Origin: Carpediemonas membranifera
Taxonomy: Eukaryota > Fornicata
Assembly: GCA_019828565.1 (NCBI GenBank)
Contig: JAHDYR010000005.1
Location: 1,488,001 to 1,552,000, forward strand
Length of the DNA stretch: 64,000 nt
Direction: 5' to 3'
In this document: positions 1 to 10,333 of the stretch, piece after piece
Position numbering within the stretch: the stretch's first letter is position 1
Layout: each line of letters starts with the position of its first letter
Notes under the pieces: generated by a model
The model's input: the letters and a program-made list of their open reading frames with translations, nothing else
Told to the model about the DNA's origin: nothing
Databases searched by the model: none
Translations under genes and position numbers: made by a program

Positions 1-319
1 TCCGCAGAGGTGTCCAGTCCTACGTTGAATACTCTCTTGCCCCATCGCACGACAACCTTTAACGATTGAGCAGACATTGTTTGCTTAGAGTGGTTTTGAC
101 ACGGTGAACGATCAATTTTGCCAAGCTGATTGATGCTTGGCCAAGAGCCTACTGGGGGTTGGGGAGCAGGGAAATGGCTGTCCTTAGCCCATTGACTTCG
201 AGGCCGACATCTTTTTGAGGTCTGATCTCGTCGATCCGGTGGTATCCGTTTGGCGGCGAAAAAACTTTACATGCGGAGGCAATCAGGCTACTGAGTAGCG
301 TTGTCTCAGGGCCCATACG
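1..319. other. upstream intergenic stretch
   Basis: No coding sequence, RNA or repeat could be recognised here. It precedes the ketoacyl-CoA synthase gene and presumably carries its promoter and 5' leader, but no clear element was seen. Confidence 0.5.
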
Positions 320-1920
320 ATGCAACTTCGCCTGGAAGTCAATCAGATTTTTTTGCGCAAAATGACTGTGCCCGAGTCCTTTCTCGTCCGATTCACAGTG
401 CTCCAGCCCGCAATGTCATTGCTTTCTGCAAAAATGGAATGCGTCGGTGAACACGCTCAGGTCCTGTACTCAATGATGCTTGAGAAGTCTCAGCTCGAGC
501 CCCAGGTGTTTAACATGCTCCTCATTGTCGTCACCATCTGCCTCGGGCTCATTGTCGCCAAGCTTCTCGTTGGCAAGAGCAAGAAGACTGGCTGCTATGT
601 TGCTGACTTCGCTGTCGCTCATCCTGACGACAAGTGGAAGTCTCCTCACCAGGTTACTTTCGAGAAGATGGCTCAAGCCAACTTCTTCAACGACGAGGTC
701 CTCGTTTTCCAGGGCAAGATGCTCGAACGTGCTGGCCTCGGCGATGAGACCTACGCTCCCCCCTGCATCCACGAAATGAAGCCCTCCCGCGCTGGTTTGT
801 AACCACTCACCCTCCTTATCTAGGCGCCTACGAAGAGCTTGGCATCTCCGTCATCCCCCCAATTGACGAGCTCCTTGCCCGCCAGAAGATCTCTGCCAAG
901 GACATCGACTTCCTCGTCGTCAACTGCTCTCTCTTCTGCCCCACGCCCTCGATCTCCGCCTGGATCGTCAACCACTACAAGATGCCCTCCAAGGTCCGTA
1001 CCTTCCAGATCGGCGGCATGGGCTGCTCCGCCTCCATGATTGGCGTCGACCTCATCCAGGAACTCCTTCGCGTCCACCCCGACAAGAAGGCCCTCCTCAT
1101 CTCCACTGAAAACATCTCCATGAACTGGTACGAGGGCAACGAGTACTCTATGGTCCTCCAGAACGTCCTCTTCCGCATGGGCGGCGCTGCCATCCTACTC
1201 ACCGGCCGCAAGACTAAGTCGTCCCGGTACGAGCTCAAGCACCTCGTCCGCACCCACCACGGCCGCATCCAGAACTCCTTCGACTGCGTTGTCCAGAAGC
1301 CCGACGCTGAGGGCAACATCGGCGTCCATCTCACGAAGGACGTACCCAAGGCTGCGGGCAAGGCCATCGAGGACAACATTGGTATCCTCGGCCGTCAGGT
1401 CCTTCCCCTCTCTGAGAAGCTTAAGTTTGCCTGGTACAACATGGTCCTGCCCAAGCTCGGCCGCAAGACCACCATGTACACGCCCAACTTCCGCAAGGCC
1501 ATCGACAACTTCTGCATCCACACCGGTGGCCGCGCCGTGATCGACACCGTCCAGAAGAACCTCAGCCTCACCGACAGAGACGTCGAGGCGTCTCGCGCCA
1601 CCCTCTACCGCTACGGCAACACGTCATCTTCCTCTGTCTGGTACGAGATGGCCTATGCCGAGAACCACCGCATGATCAAGCCCGGCAACATGATCTGGCA
1701 GATCGCCTTTGGCTCAGGATTCAAGGCCAACTCCGCAGTCTGGCGTGCACTCCCTGGCTGCAAGAAGAACCGCCACCTCTTTGTGAAGAACCAGCCGCAG
1801 TGGAAGTACGACCCCACCAAGGAAGGCTTCGGCAAGCCGCCGGCCCTAAAGTTCGCTCCGAAGTACCAGAAGATCATCGAGGCGCACCGCAAGCGCAAGG
1901 CCGCCGCTGAGAAGCACTAA
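320..1920 (+). CDS. 3-ketoacyl-CoA synthase (FAE1/KCS1 type, very-long-chain fatty acid elongation)
   Basis: The spliced product is about 523 aa (509 if the Met at 362 is used). It condenses acyl-CoA with malonyl-CoA in very-long-chain fatty acid elongation at the ER. Exon 1 is 320-794 and exon 2 is 824-1920; the 29-nt intron (GTTTGT..TAG) carries an in-frame stop if retained. A hydrophobic segment near residues 65-85 (MLLIVVTICLGLIVAKLL) is the membrane anchor. The family signatures follow in order: YVADFAVAHP, GLGDETYAP, NCSLFCPTPS, GMGCSAS with the catalytic Cys, FRMGGAAILL, a His in IHTGGRAVID, and GNTSSSSVWYE with the catalytic Asn. Length and motif order match plant-type KCS enzymes rather than ELO elongases. 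No partner genes adjoin it. The family assignment is secure; the exact start is not. Confidence 0.92.
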
Positions 1921-3606
1921 ATCCGTTCCTGTTTATCCTCCCTTACAGATTTTCTTCTTTCTGAATGATGACCCAAGTCCGGGCATGGGTTTGTTGCGCT
2001 GGATGATACTGGCCGGGGAACTGAGCCGGTTGGGACCACGCGTTCGTTCTTGTTGTTCAGACGATTATTTGCTGATGATTTATTTAATCCCGGATCTTCG
2101 CAGATTAGCCACCGGGAAAACCACAAACAGAGAATCAAGCGCATCATGGGAAACACGGATGAAGTACCCAGCAACGACTTCTATGGGATATCCGAAAAAC
2201 CAAGTGAGATGGTTGGTACCGAGGGAATGGGCATGAGGGACGGTAGCCTCCTCCAAGGAGCATTCGCGGGTGGGTTCTAGGAATAAATGGTTGTACAAGT
2301 CGCGTTAACTACAAACTGAAAGTTTCTAGCAAGTCGTGCGTATTGAGCACCAGGACGAATTGGAGCTGGCGAGATAATGTGTGGTGACAACCAGTTTCGC
2401 ATGCTTGCGTACATGCCTGACCACACGCGTGTCTCCCATTTATTGACCACCAAGTCTGGTTGGTCCATGCTGAATGTCGCCACATCTCCCGTCAAGGCTG
2501 AGCTGCAGTTGCAATCTCCGTCCATCGGAAGGGGGCGGGATCAGTAGCGCTTTTGGCAGAGGCCGAAGTGTGTTTGGTCGTTAGATTCGGAGATTCGGAT
2601 CCGGATCTTCGCAGTTTTGCCACAAGCTAAAGCATCAAGCAAGAATGGGAAACACGAATGAAATGGTTTCGAACGGATTCGATCAACCCATAATGGAAGA
2701 GGATACGACAGTTGGTACTGAAGCAATGGGCGTTAGAAGCGGTGAACACAGCGCCGGTGGCTTCCCAAGTTTCTAGGCATAAATGGGAGCACAAACCGCG
2801 ATTTCCACGGGCTGAATGCTCCAAGCATCATTACATGCGTCATCAGCATCAATTAGATCAGGCCCTTGGTGAAATTTGGTGGTGACAACACTTTTCCTGG
2901 CTGCGTGCAAGGCCATCAAAACTGTCAGGCCCAGTTGGTACATGACAGGTGCATAGACAGTCTTTGGTCATCGATACACTAAATCTCCAGCTGAAGCTAC
3001 TATGCTCTCGGGGGGCCTCGCAGGGATGAGGATTCGACATACTCCAAGCAACCACAGTTAGAATATCTCCAGAACTCAACGTCCACCAACCAGTGGGCGA
3101 CAGTATCTGTAGCGCCCTTGGCAGGCATTGCCATGCGTAAGCTCGTGAGATCTAGTTCATTCTGAATCTTCGCAGGATAGTCACGAGAAAACGAATCAAT
3201 AATTATGGGAAACCTGCCAGCTGGAACCGGAAACCAAGAACTGAAAGATGCATGTGATTACGAAGAAACGTATGGCGGAATGGGAGAGGGAGGCCGTCTC
3301 CATATTGGCAAAGCCCGCAAATAGACTTAAACTTCTTAAACTGAGGAGCAAGCCGCATTTCACTCCATGGAATGAATGCTTCTTATCTCGTATCACTAAA
3401 TGTGGCAGCAGGACGGGTTGGAATTTGATGAAATTGTGTGGTGCCAATCATTTCATCGAATCATGAGCCTCGGCATCAATGCCAGGGTCGGTCTCGGTGC
3501 ATGAGAGAGACACTGACGTCAGTCTCTGGTCCTCGTGGCTCTAAATCTCCAGAAAAAGTTTACATACACAAGACCAATCAGCGCGATGACCACGTGGCTC
3601 CTAACC
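1921..3606. repeat. gene-free region with three decayed repeats of the MMS19 3' end
   Basis: No convincing gene lies here. Blocks recur at about 2091, 2601 and 3163 (each with TCTTCGCAG, then ATGGGAAAC some 50 bases on) and at about 2280 and 2770 (GGNATAAATGG). A second block at about 2505-2575, 3060-3130 and 3685-3745 shares GCNNTTGGCAG after an AGTTRGAATATC-like stretch; the last of these is the coding 3' end of MMS19. The spacing is roughly 510-560 bp. The pattern suggests old, strongly diverged tandem duplications of the MMS19 terminus plus its flank, judged by eye only. Confidence 0.5.
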
Positions 3607-6474
3607 TCATTCCAAGAACCAGCGGCACCGGGCCCTCCTTGCAGCTCTCCGCATCTCCGCTCTCGGGTGGTCCAGCAGCGGCCTCAGTTGGAATATCACG
3701 GCCAGCCGGAGGGAGACAGGATCAGTGGCACTCTTGGCAGAGGTCGCCATGTGGTAAAGAAGGTCCATCATCATCTCAAACAAGGAGTCGAGAGACGCAT
3801 CGTCAAGCGGAAGGTTCTTACTGGTTTCGAGGCTCTCCGTGACAATCACCGCGACCGACCTTGCAACCACGGCCGGGGCGAGCCGGGCGACCCTAGTGAG
3901 GGCATGAGCGCACTGCCCCGCCACACCGGGCGAGACCTCAAGCTCGCCGTGGTGGCCTATGCCGCTGAGCATCGTGTTCACGGCCTCACCATCCCTGAGC
4001 TTGCATACGATCGGGATGGCGGGGTCGGGCATAGTCGACAACAGGCCGGCCAGGGCCACGAGGACGGCTGCCTGGCGCTCGGGCTTGCCGTATACCTGGC
4101 CTTCAAGGCCGAGGAGCAAACCTGCCACCTCAACCACGGCCTTGGTGTCTTTGTAGTGCGAGAACATGGCGTTCAGCTGACCTGCAACCATCATGCTCGA
4201 CTCTAAAGTCCCCGACGCCACGACTTGGACCATCGTCTGCCCCAGCTGGCGGACGGTGTCATTTGGTATGAAGGCCGAGGCGCAGTTCACGAGGGCGACG
4301 ACGCAGTGGACCTCGGCCTCGTTCACAGGCGTCGCCCCGTCACACGCGGCGATAAACCGGGCTGAAAGAGCCTTGACGACAGTGCTTGACAGACCTCGAA
4401 GGGTGGGGGCGAGCTCGGCGGTGACCTTCTCAGCAGTGTGGGGGTCGCTTACGACAACGAGGCGGAGGAGGAGCTGTTCGAGCGTCAGTGGCAGACTGGC
4501 CGCGGGGTGACCGAGGGCGATGAGAAGCCTAGCAGCAACCTGGACCGTAGCTTCTTCGGGTGAGGGGTTCTCGGCGAGCTCCTTGAGAGTGGTGGTGTTC
4601 GCCGATGAGTAGATCTTGTTCAGATCAGAAGACACGCCAATGTGAGGTCTGAGAGCAGAGGCGAGGCCGAGGGCACTGTCGTGGATGAGGGAGGTCGTCG
4701 TTAGTTTCGAGACCAAATCTGACAAAACAGACGACGAGGGGGAGGTGCGGAAAGACTCAAGGATGAAGACAGTAGCCTCCACAGCAATGGGGCAGGCTGG
4801 AATAGAAGCCACAAGCTTTTTGAGCAGCTTGAGAGCGGCGTCATCGCTTCTGCAGTGAGCGAGTTGAATTACCATGTCTGTCGCGCCGTCATGCGGCTTC
4901 GGCCTGCCCTTGGTCTTGACCGACTTGTGCCGATGAATATGTCTGAGTAGCTCAAATACGGGACCGTAAATCGGATCAGATATGAGAGAATCTATAGATT
5001 CAACCTTGGCTGAATTGAGCTGAGTCTCTAGGTTGGCAGCGACCAGGCGCAGAGGATGCTTGTGGCTTATACCAACAGCCTTTGCGGCGATGTCAATCAT
5101 GTTGTCGTCCATGTGGTCGACACCGCCCGCAATATCGAACCACGATCTCAAAAGATCCACCGCGATCGCCGAGATATCATTCTGCACGTGCGGTGCGACA
5201 TCGGTGATTCTCTCGAGTGTTGCGGCGAGTAGGGCGGAGACGGGGTGCATCTGATCACACGACCTGGGCGATATTGGGAGCGGGGCGTCGATACTTGCCT
5301 GGTAGACCTCCGTAGCGATCCCGCTGACCCTATCCTTTGCTCCTGAGACGACCCTTGCTGCTCCAGCGAGCCAGATAAAGTGGTCCTGGCCCGCCTTCGT
5401 CCTGGAGAGGTCCCAGACGTAGTGCAGACGCCGGAACAGGTCAGCGAGTAGAGCAGGGAGCATCTCACGAGCACTGGCGCTCTCGGCGGCGGCAGCGCTG
5501 AGCTCCAGTACAGCTGCGACTGAGGCGTGGGACCCGCTATCGAATCTGAACTCCCTCGTGCAGTAATCGACCAGCGATGTGCGAGTTAGGCTATCATGGT
5601 CGAGCAGCACTCTGAGACACCGCATGGCGGCCTCCCTTGTGGGTTCTGGACTATGTGCCATATCATGGACGATCTCCCAGAAGACATCACGCGAGATTTG
5701 ACTCAGCGGCCAGATTCCATGGGTGTCGATGACAGTGACAATGTCGTTGAAGCATGCGATCTTGTCCTGCTCCTTAGCGAGTGTGAGCTGGTCGACAATG
5801 AACGGCACGGAGTACGGCACGATGCGGGGCGAGGAGAGCATCACGTCGTTGTACGCGTCGACCAGGGCCTCCCTGGGCACAGGGTTGGGTGTGCCAGGTT
5901 TTGGTTCGTACTCTAGAGGGTAGTAGAGGCTGAGGTCGTCGAACACGGACTGGAGCTCCGTAGCAAGGGACGACTCCTTGACTCCAGAGAGGCAGGAGTC
6001 CAGCTGATTGACGAGGCCGGCGATGGTTTTGAATAGGATGAGTAGAACTTTGGGGTCGCGGGCTCCTCGGCCTGCTGCACGGGCAAGGGCGAGCAAGTCG
6101 AGGGCTTGCGGGGGCGTTTTGATAGGAAGATGCGAGATGAGAGTCAACAAAGGCATGCGTACGGGCGTTGGCTGATGCTGAATGTCGGCGTACTCGACGC
6201 AGATCCTGATGATGGTGGTGAGGTCCTCGAGCTCGAGGTTTCCCCATTGATGGTCACAGATGCTCGACGCAAGGATGCAGAGAGGCGCTGAAAGTGATTT
6301 CTCACGCATGTTACTCTCTAGAAAGAGCGTAAATTGCTTCATTGCTTCTGATCCTGGCGGGAGAACTGTGGTGGAAATGTTTCGGGCGACGTTGACGGCA
6401 AAATCAATGCGGCTGTCTTCTGGCTCATTGGAGAGCTCTTTCAAGAACGTTTGAGCATAGACAGCAAGTTCCAT
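3607..6474 (-). CDS. MMS19: MMS19-like HEAT-repeat protein (cytosolic iron-sulfur assembly targeting factor)
   Basis: This intron-free gene encodes 955 aa. MMS19 is the adaptor of the cytosolic iron-sulfur assembly targeting complex and delivers clusters to DNA replication and repair enzymes. The protein is alpha-helical throughout. Family landmarks are visible: ARDPKVLLILFKTI near residue 150 corresponds to the GEKDPRNLL-type segment of the N-terminal domain. It is followed by YYPLEYEP, then a stretch with SSPRIVPYSVPFIVDQL matching the conserved FPI..P and TP.F...LP.L..KL region. The extreme C-terminus, ARRARCRWFL, matches the conserved terminal HEAT repeat. It is divergently arranged with the coiled-coil gene at 7 kb. 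The length is typical (about 950-1030 aa). The name rests on motif recall, not on an alignment. Confidence 0.85.
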   Translation of the reverse strand: MELAVYAQTFLKELSNEPEDSRIDFAVNVARNISTTVLPPGSEAMKQFTLFLESNMREKSLSAPLCILASSICDHQWGNLELEDLTTIIRICVEYADIQHQPTPVRMPLLTLISHLPIKTPPQALDLLALARAAGRGARDPKVLLILFKTIAGLVNQLDSCLSGVKESSLATELQSVFDDLSLYYPLEYEPKPGTPNPVPREALVDAYNDVMLSSPRIVPYSVPFIVDQLTLAKEQDKIACFNDIVTVIDTHGIWPLSQISRDVFWEIVHDMAHSPEPTREAAMRCLRVLLDHDSLTRTSLVDYCTREFRFDSGSHASVAAVLELSAAAAESASAREMLPALLADLFRRLHYVWDLSRTKAGQDHFIWLAGAARVVSGAKDRVSGIATEVYQASIDAPLPISPRSCDQMHPVSALLAATLERITDVAPHVQNDISAIAVDLLRSWFDIAGGVDHMDDNMIDIAAKAVGISHKHPLRLVAANLETQLNSAKVESIDSLISDPIYGPVFELLRHIHRHKSVKTKGRPKPHDGATDMVIQLAHCRSDDAALKLLKKLVASIPACPIAVEATVFILESFRTSPSSSVLSDLVSKLTTTSLIHDSALGLASALRPHIGVSSDLNKIYSSANTTTLKELAENPSPEEATVQVAARLLIALGHPAASLPLTLEQLLLRLVVVSDPHTAEKVTAELAPTLRGLSSTVVKALSARFIAACDGATPVNEAEVHCVVALVNCASAFIPNDTVRQLGQTMVQVVASGTLESSMMVAGQLNAMFSHYKDTKAVVEVAGLLLGLEGQVYGKPERQAAVLVALAGLLSTMPDPAIPIVCKLRDGEAVNTMLSGIGHHGELEVSPGVAGQCAHALTRVARLAPAVVARSVAVIVTESLETSKNLPLDDASLDSLFEMMMDLLYHMATSAKSATDPVSLRLAVIFQLRPLLDHPRAEMRRAARRARCRWFLE

Positions 6475-7008
6475 GGCTAGTGACAGCTTTTCGCCCGCGG
6501 CAGCGATGGTCGGGGCAATGTGTCAATACAAATTTCCAGCCGGCGGCATGTGGCAAGCTATGGCGGCGTGACGTTTGCGTCGTGACTCGGCGTAGTGCCT
6601 CTCTCTGGTACTTTTTGGCCGACACTTTTCAAAGTTTCAATAGACGTCACGATGGACATAGAGTACTAGCGCAATGCTTGTGCTGTCCCAATACATTCAT
6701 AAATACTGTCCCTAGTTAGCAGCGTTCGACCCAGACAATGGACGACAGCCGACGCATCTTTTCGTGCAGACCGACGACTGAAAGCACGAAAGCCCGATTG
6801 TACAGACAATGGCTGAAGAGGGTGAGTGGAGGTAGTGTGCCGCGCAGGATTAGAATACTTGAGTCTAAATCTCTGGAGTTCATCCCAGGGGGGTCGACAG
6901 CTTAAGTCACCTTTACATGAATCCTCCGCATAAACCCATAAACCTCTAAATACCCACAAGCCGCTTGACATAAACTGCATACTAGGAGACCTTCACAGCC
7001 CACCGGCT
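6475..7008. other. divergent promoter region between MMS19 and the coiled-coil gene
   Basis: This 534-bp stretch has no supported gene. It separates two divergently transcribed genes and holds a TAAACTGC element at 6971-6978 near the start of the right-hand gene. Confidence 0.5.
6971..6978 (+). promoter_or_regulatory. TAAACTGC upstream element (coiled-coil gene)
   Basis: The octamer lies 50 bp ahead of the probable ATG at 7021 and is preceded by CA. The same octamer precedes the G-alpha and APC6 starts at 36-40 bp. A core-promoter or initiator role is inferred from position only. Confidence 0.45.
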
Positions 7009-9030
7009 TTGAATTCAACCATGTCCGGACGAGGGAAGTTTAACCTCACGAAGATGAAGCAATACGGCAAGAAGTATGGCAAGCTAGTTGCAGAAAAGGC
7101 TGCGGAGATGAATGCTGAGCTTGATCGCACTCTGAACAACAAGGCTCTTGAAAACGCGTTCAGTGCTAATGGAGAGTCGGACTATATTGAAATCCATCCA
7201 GAAGGCGCGTCAACAATGCCTTCCCAGCTCGTAACACCGGCCCCTGTTTCCTTATCGACTCCCAAGCCCATCTCACGGCCCAAGAAGCTGGCCCTGCCCC
7301 GCTTCGGCACGCCCTCTACATCTTCTCTCCCTCAGGCCGGCCCCAGCTCAAGCCCAGCGACCCCAGGGATCGAGGACAAGACCTCACTCGCTGTTCCTGT
7401 CGAGGAGGCGGCCTCCCCGGTCGACAGCGCCCAGGGACATGGGAAGCAGGCTGAGAACACGCCCGAGCCCGAGGAGACTACCAAGCCCTCTCTCTCTGAG
7501 CCGACGGACCCCGCCATGTGGTCCGTCCAGCAGTATTCGAAGGAGCGGGTGGCGTTCATGTTGGCCGCCGTGTTGGATCAGATGTACCCCGTGGAGAATG
7601 GGGAGGAGGCCACTGCTGAGGTGGACGAGCCTGCGCCCGAGCCTGAAAATGAGCCTGAGATGAATGACGAGGAGGTCCAGCAGACTCAGGAAGGGAGCCA
7701 TGAACCCGAGCCGAGACCAGACGAGCAAACTGCACAGCATGAGCCTGAACTGATGCCCGAAGCGGAGCCCCACCCTGGACCCGAGTACCAGCTCGAAACC
7801 GCACCAGCACCAGAAGCCGAGCCTGAGCCCGAGGAGCAGGAGCAGATGGTGCCAGCTCAAGCCCTGTGGAACGCGGAGACGACCATTGAACGGCTCAACG
7901 AACGGCTTCACGTCGCCAACAAGGTGACCGACGCGCTCCAGCAAACTATCGAGGAGCTCGAGAACAAGATGAAGGCAGGTCTTTCGACACGCCAGGCAGA
8001 CGCCCTGAAGAAGGAAATGACCCTCACACTCGAGACTGAGCAGCGTCGCGGCCTCAGATTCAAGGCTGCTAGCGAGGAGCAGGCCAAGCAGATCGCCCAG
8101 CTCAAGGAGGGCCTGGCCAAGGCCGCAGAGGTCGAGGCACAGAGCCACGAGGAGCTGGAGAGTGTCAGGATCCAGCTAACGAAGGCAGAAGACGACCTGT
8201 CCGCGGCCGAGTCTGACATGAGGGCCTGGAAGGCGAAGGCCGGGGTGCTGGCGAGTGATGTGTCGTCCCAGCGCGAGCTCGTTGCTCAGAGAGATGCCAC
8301 CATCGCTGAACTCCGCGCGCTGCTCACTAGAAAGGCGGAACAGCAGCAGAAGCTGAACGAGGATGCCTCCGCTACTGCCAACAGGCGCGTGGCTGGCGTC
8401 AAGGCCGAGCTTGAGGCTGCCCAGAAGGCCATAGAGGAGGAGAAAGCCCGCTACGCCCAGCTCGAGCAGCAGCTGGAGATGGCCCGGGCCGAGGCAGACG
8501 AGCTTCGCGACCGAGCGGTGAGAGGCGAGCAAGTGGCGATCGGCAGGGCAAGAGAGGTCGCCTCGGCCACCGCCCCGCTCCTTGCCGAGGTGCAGAAGGT
8601 CACTGGGCTTTACAACCAGGAGCAGGCGGCAAGGGCCGCGGCCAACCGTGAACTCGACCGTGCCAGAGCAGCCCTGGAGTCGAGCGAGGCCCAGTGGGGC
8701 GACCGGGAGCGGACTTACCGCGCCGAGATAGACACCGCCCATGCCGCGGCCGCCGCTGAGGCTGAGAGAGTCCAGGAGGTCGAGGCAGACCTTGCTGCCC
8801 TGGCTGTCCGGCTGGCTGAGGCAAGGGCGGATCATGGCAGGACTGCCCAGTCAGAGGCCGACCTCAAAGCCAGGGTGGAGGCGCTCGAGAAGGCCGCGGA
8901 GGAGGCGAAGAGTGTTCAGGCGGAGAAGGCCAAGGCGGAGGGCAAGGACCTGCAGGTGATGTTTGAGGCGGCCCTGGACCTGATCGCGGAACACGAGGCG
9001 ACGATCGCTAAGCTCACTCGACACAAGTGA
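7009..9030 (+). CDS. long coiled-coil protein with SGRGK N-terminus, function unknown
   Basis: The frame encodes 673 aa; the Met at 7021 (MSGRGKFNLTK) is the more likely start, giving 669 aa. Residues 1-60 are basic and then polar. Residues about 70-280 are Pro/Glu-rich and low in complexity, with many PEPE-type repeats. Residues about 280-673 form an almost uninterrupted heptad-rich coiled coil (for example ERLNERLHVANKV and LEQQLEMARAEADELRD) rich in Ala, Glu and Lys. This architecture suggests a cytoskeletal, centrosomal or Golgi tether, but no family is recognised. The last 25 residues (FEAALDLIAEHEATIAKL) are less repetitive and might be a small terminal domain. It is convergent with the C2-domain gene. 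No intron is needed. Confidence 0.8.
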   Translation: MNSTMSGRGKFNLTKMKQYGKKYGKLVAEKAAEMNAELDRTLNNKALENAFSANGESDYIEIHPEGASTMPSQLVTPAPVSLSTPKPISRPKKLALPRFGTPSTSSLPQAGPSSSPATPGIEDKTSLAVPVEEAASPVDSAQGHGKQAENTPEPEETTKPSLSEPTDPAMWSVQQYSKERVAFMLAAVLDQMYPVENGEEATAEVDEPAPEPENEPEMNDEEVQQTQEGSHEPEPRPDEQTAQHEPELMPEAEPHPGPEYQLETAPAPEAEPEPEEQEQMVPAQALWNAETTIERLNERLHVANKVTDALQQTIEELENKMKAGLSTRQADALKKEMTLTLETEQRRGLRFKAASEEQAKQIAQLKEGLAKAAEVEAQSHEELESVRIQLTKAEDDLSAAESDMRAWKAKAGVLASDVSSQRELVAQRDATIAELRALLTRKAEQQQKLNEDASATANRRVAGVKAELEAAQKAIEEEKARYAQLEQQLEMARAEADELRDRAVRGEQVAIGRAREVASATAPLLAEVQKVTGLYNQEQAARAAANRELDRARAALESSEAQWGDRERTYRAEIDTAHAAAAAEAERVQEVEADLAALAVRLAEARADHGRTAQSEADLKARVEALEKAAEEAKSVQAEKAKAEGKDLQVMFEAALDLIAEHEATIAKLTRHK

Positions 9031-9111
9031 TTTTTACGCAATTTAATCTTGATCTCACGTATATATAAAGGATTTGCATTAAATTCCGCACTAAATTCCT
9101 TTAAACTGCGG

Positions 9112-9864
9112 TTACGCCTTGTCCATCTCCGGGTGCAGCTCCGCCATGACTGTGAGTCTACCATCCGCCCCTACAGGCAGCACGAATGTCTGTCGTGGAT
9201 TCTTCCCAAGCTCGGCGAGATGGAACTCCGCTGTGCCCAGTACCGTATCAGGTGTGAGTCGGTCATGATCATACACCTTGAACTGGACGGTGTCTGAGCT
9301 TAGCTCGCCGTGCTTCACACTCACAAGGGCCTGTCGGCCCAAGCTGAATCGTTCGTTGAATGTTGGGTTACTGTCGCGTCTGTGTTTCTTTGTCTTGAAC
9401 TTCTCGTCACCGCACCGTATTTTGACAAACGGGTCAGGGTGTTCTTCGCCCCTTGTTCGCCCGAGGTTCGCGCCTTTGATCACCACAAGGTCTACTCGGC
9501 CGCTAGGGACGAATTGGACGTCAAGCTTGACACTGCCGACCGGTGCCAGGTTGACAGTAAGTATTGAGCTCGTTCGCCGGCCAGCAAGGGCGGTGCTAAG
9601 TCCTACAGAGCCTGACGAGAGTGGGCTGGCATTGTCGTGCAGTGTGGCGGTCAGTGGCGAGCTCAGAGAGACGTCTGAGAACATGAAGGCCTCGTTGAAC
9701 ACCGGGTTGTGAGTCGCCTTCTTGTGGGCCGTAGTTCTGTGCTGAACATCGCCGTGCTTGTTCAACATTGAGAGTGTGACGAAGGGATCGGGCGGTTCGC
9801 CGATGGTTTCTGGTATATAGGCCTCCATGACTGTTATCTTGAGCGTCCCGACGTAGGCGGGCAT
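9112..9864 (-). CDS. tandem C2-domain protein
   Basis: It encodes 250 aa from the Met at 9864; the frame extends upstream to 9921 without a better start. Two C2 domains fill the protein, at about residues 5-110 and 120-235. Each has the C2 beta-strand pattern and Asp-rich loops: GEPPDPFVTLSM and NPVFNEAF in the first, EEHPDPFVKI with NPTFNERF and VYDHDRLTPDTVLG in the second. The second domain keeps the Asp residues expected of a calcium site (DPF, YDHDRL); the first looks less complete. Soluble double-C2 proteins bind phospholipid membranes, often in response to calcium. No membrane segment is present, so this is not a synaptotagmin or ferlin. The partner pathway is unknown. Confidence 0.85.
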   Translation of the reverse strand: MPAYVGTLKITVMEAYIPETIGEPPDPFVTLSMLNKHGDVQHRTTAHKKATHNPVFNEAFMFSDVSLSSPLTATLHDNASPLSSGSVGLSTALAGRRTSSILTVNLAPVGSVKLDVQFVPSGRVDLVVIKGANLGRTRGEEHPDPFVKIRCGDEKFKTKKHRRDSNPTFNERFSLGRQALVSVKHGELSSDTVQFKVYDHDRLTPDTVLGTAEFHLAELGKNPRQTFVLPVGADGRLTVMAELHPEMDKA

Positions 9865-10333
9865 TTCTCTGAGCCAGTACGATTCTTTGAGTCTGATTCG
9901 CAGCTGTACAGAGCATTGCAAGGAGAGAATGCCATAAGAACGTGCGAAAAGAACAAGATACTCACATATGCAGCTCGTTTCAGCTCTTATCGTTGATTCT
10001 TCTCACCAAGAGAATCTGCGATTCGTCGCGACTCATCCAGAAGTCGAGTCGAAAAGGACCTTATTCCACCAGGAGCACTAAATAGGCGGGATGTGCGTTT
10101 CTCTACTCAATGATCGCCACCTGATAAATTTTGAGAAGATTTGTCACGCTGGCAAAGTTACACCATGATGATTGAATCTTTTCTTTAATTGTTTTGCAGT
10201 AATGCCTGGCCAGCCAAGCTCAGCCCGACGACACCAACATGTCAGCCTGACTGATTCTTGATTCGACTCTGTCGGGTCTTTGCGTTTCACATACGTTGTA
10301 ACCGCAGCAACGTATTTCGTCCACATCGCTCCA
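9865..10333. other. intergenic stretch between C2 and kinesin-like genes
   Basis: About 470 bp separates two divergent genes. It probably holds both promoters. No TAAACTGC element was found here. Confidence 0.45.

Noticed and set aside
9865-9990. A possible upstream exon and intron (GTGAGT..TACAG) for the C2-domain gene
   Set aside because: The intron would be about 60 nt, unlike the 28-32-nt class here, and the upstream ATG is followed at once by a stop.
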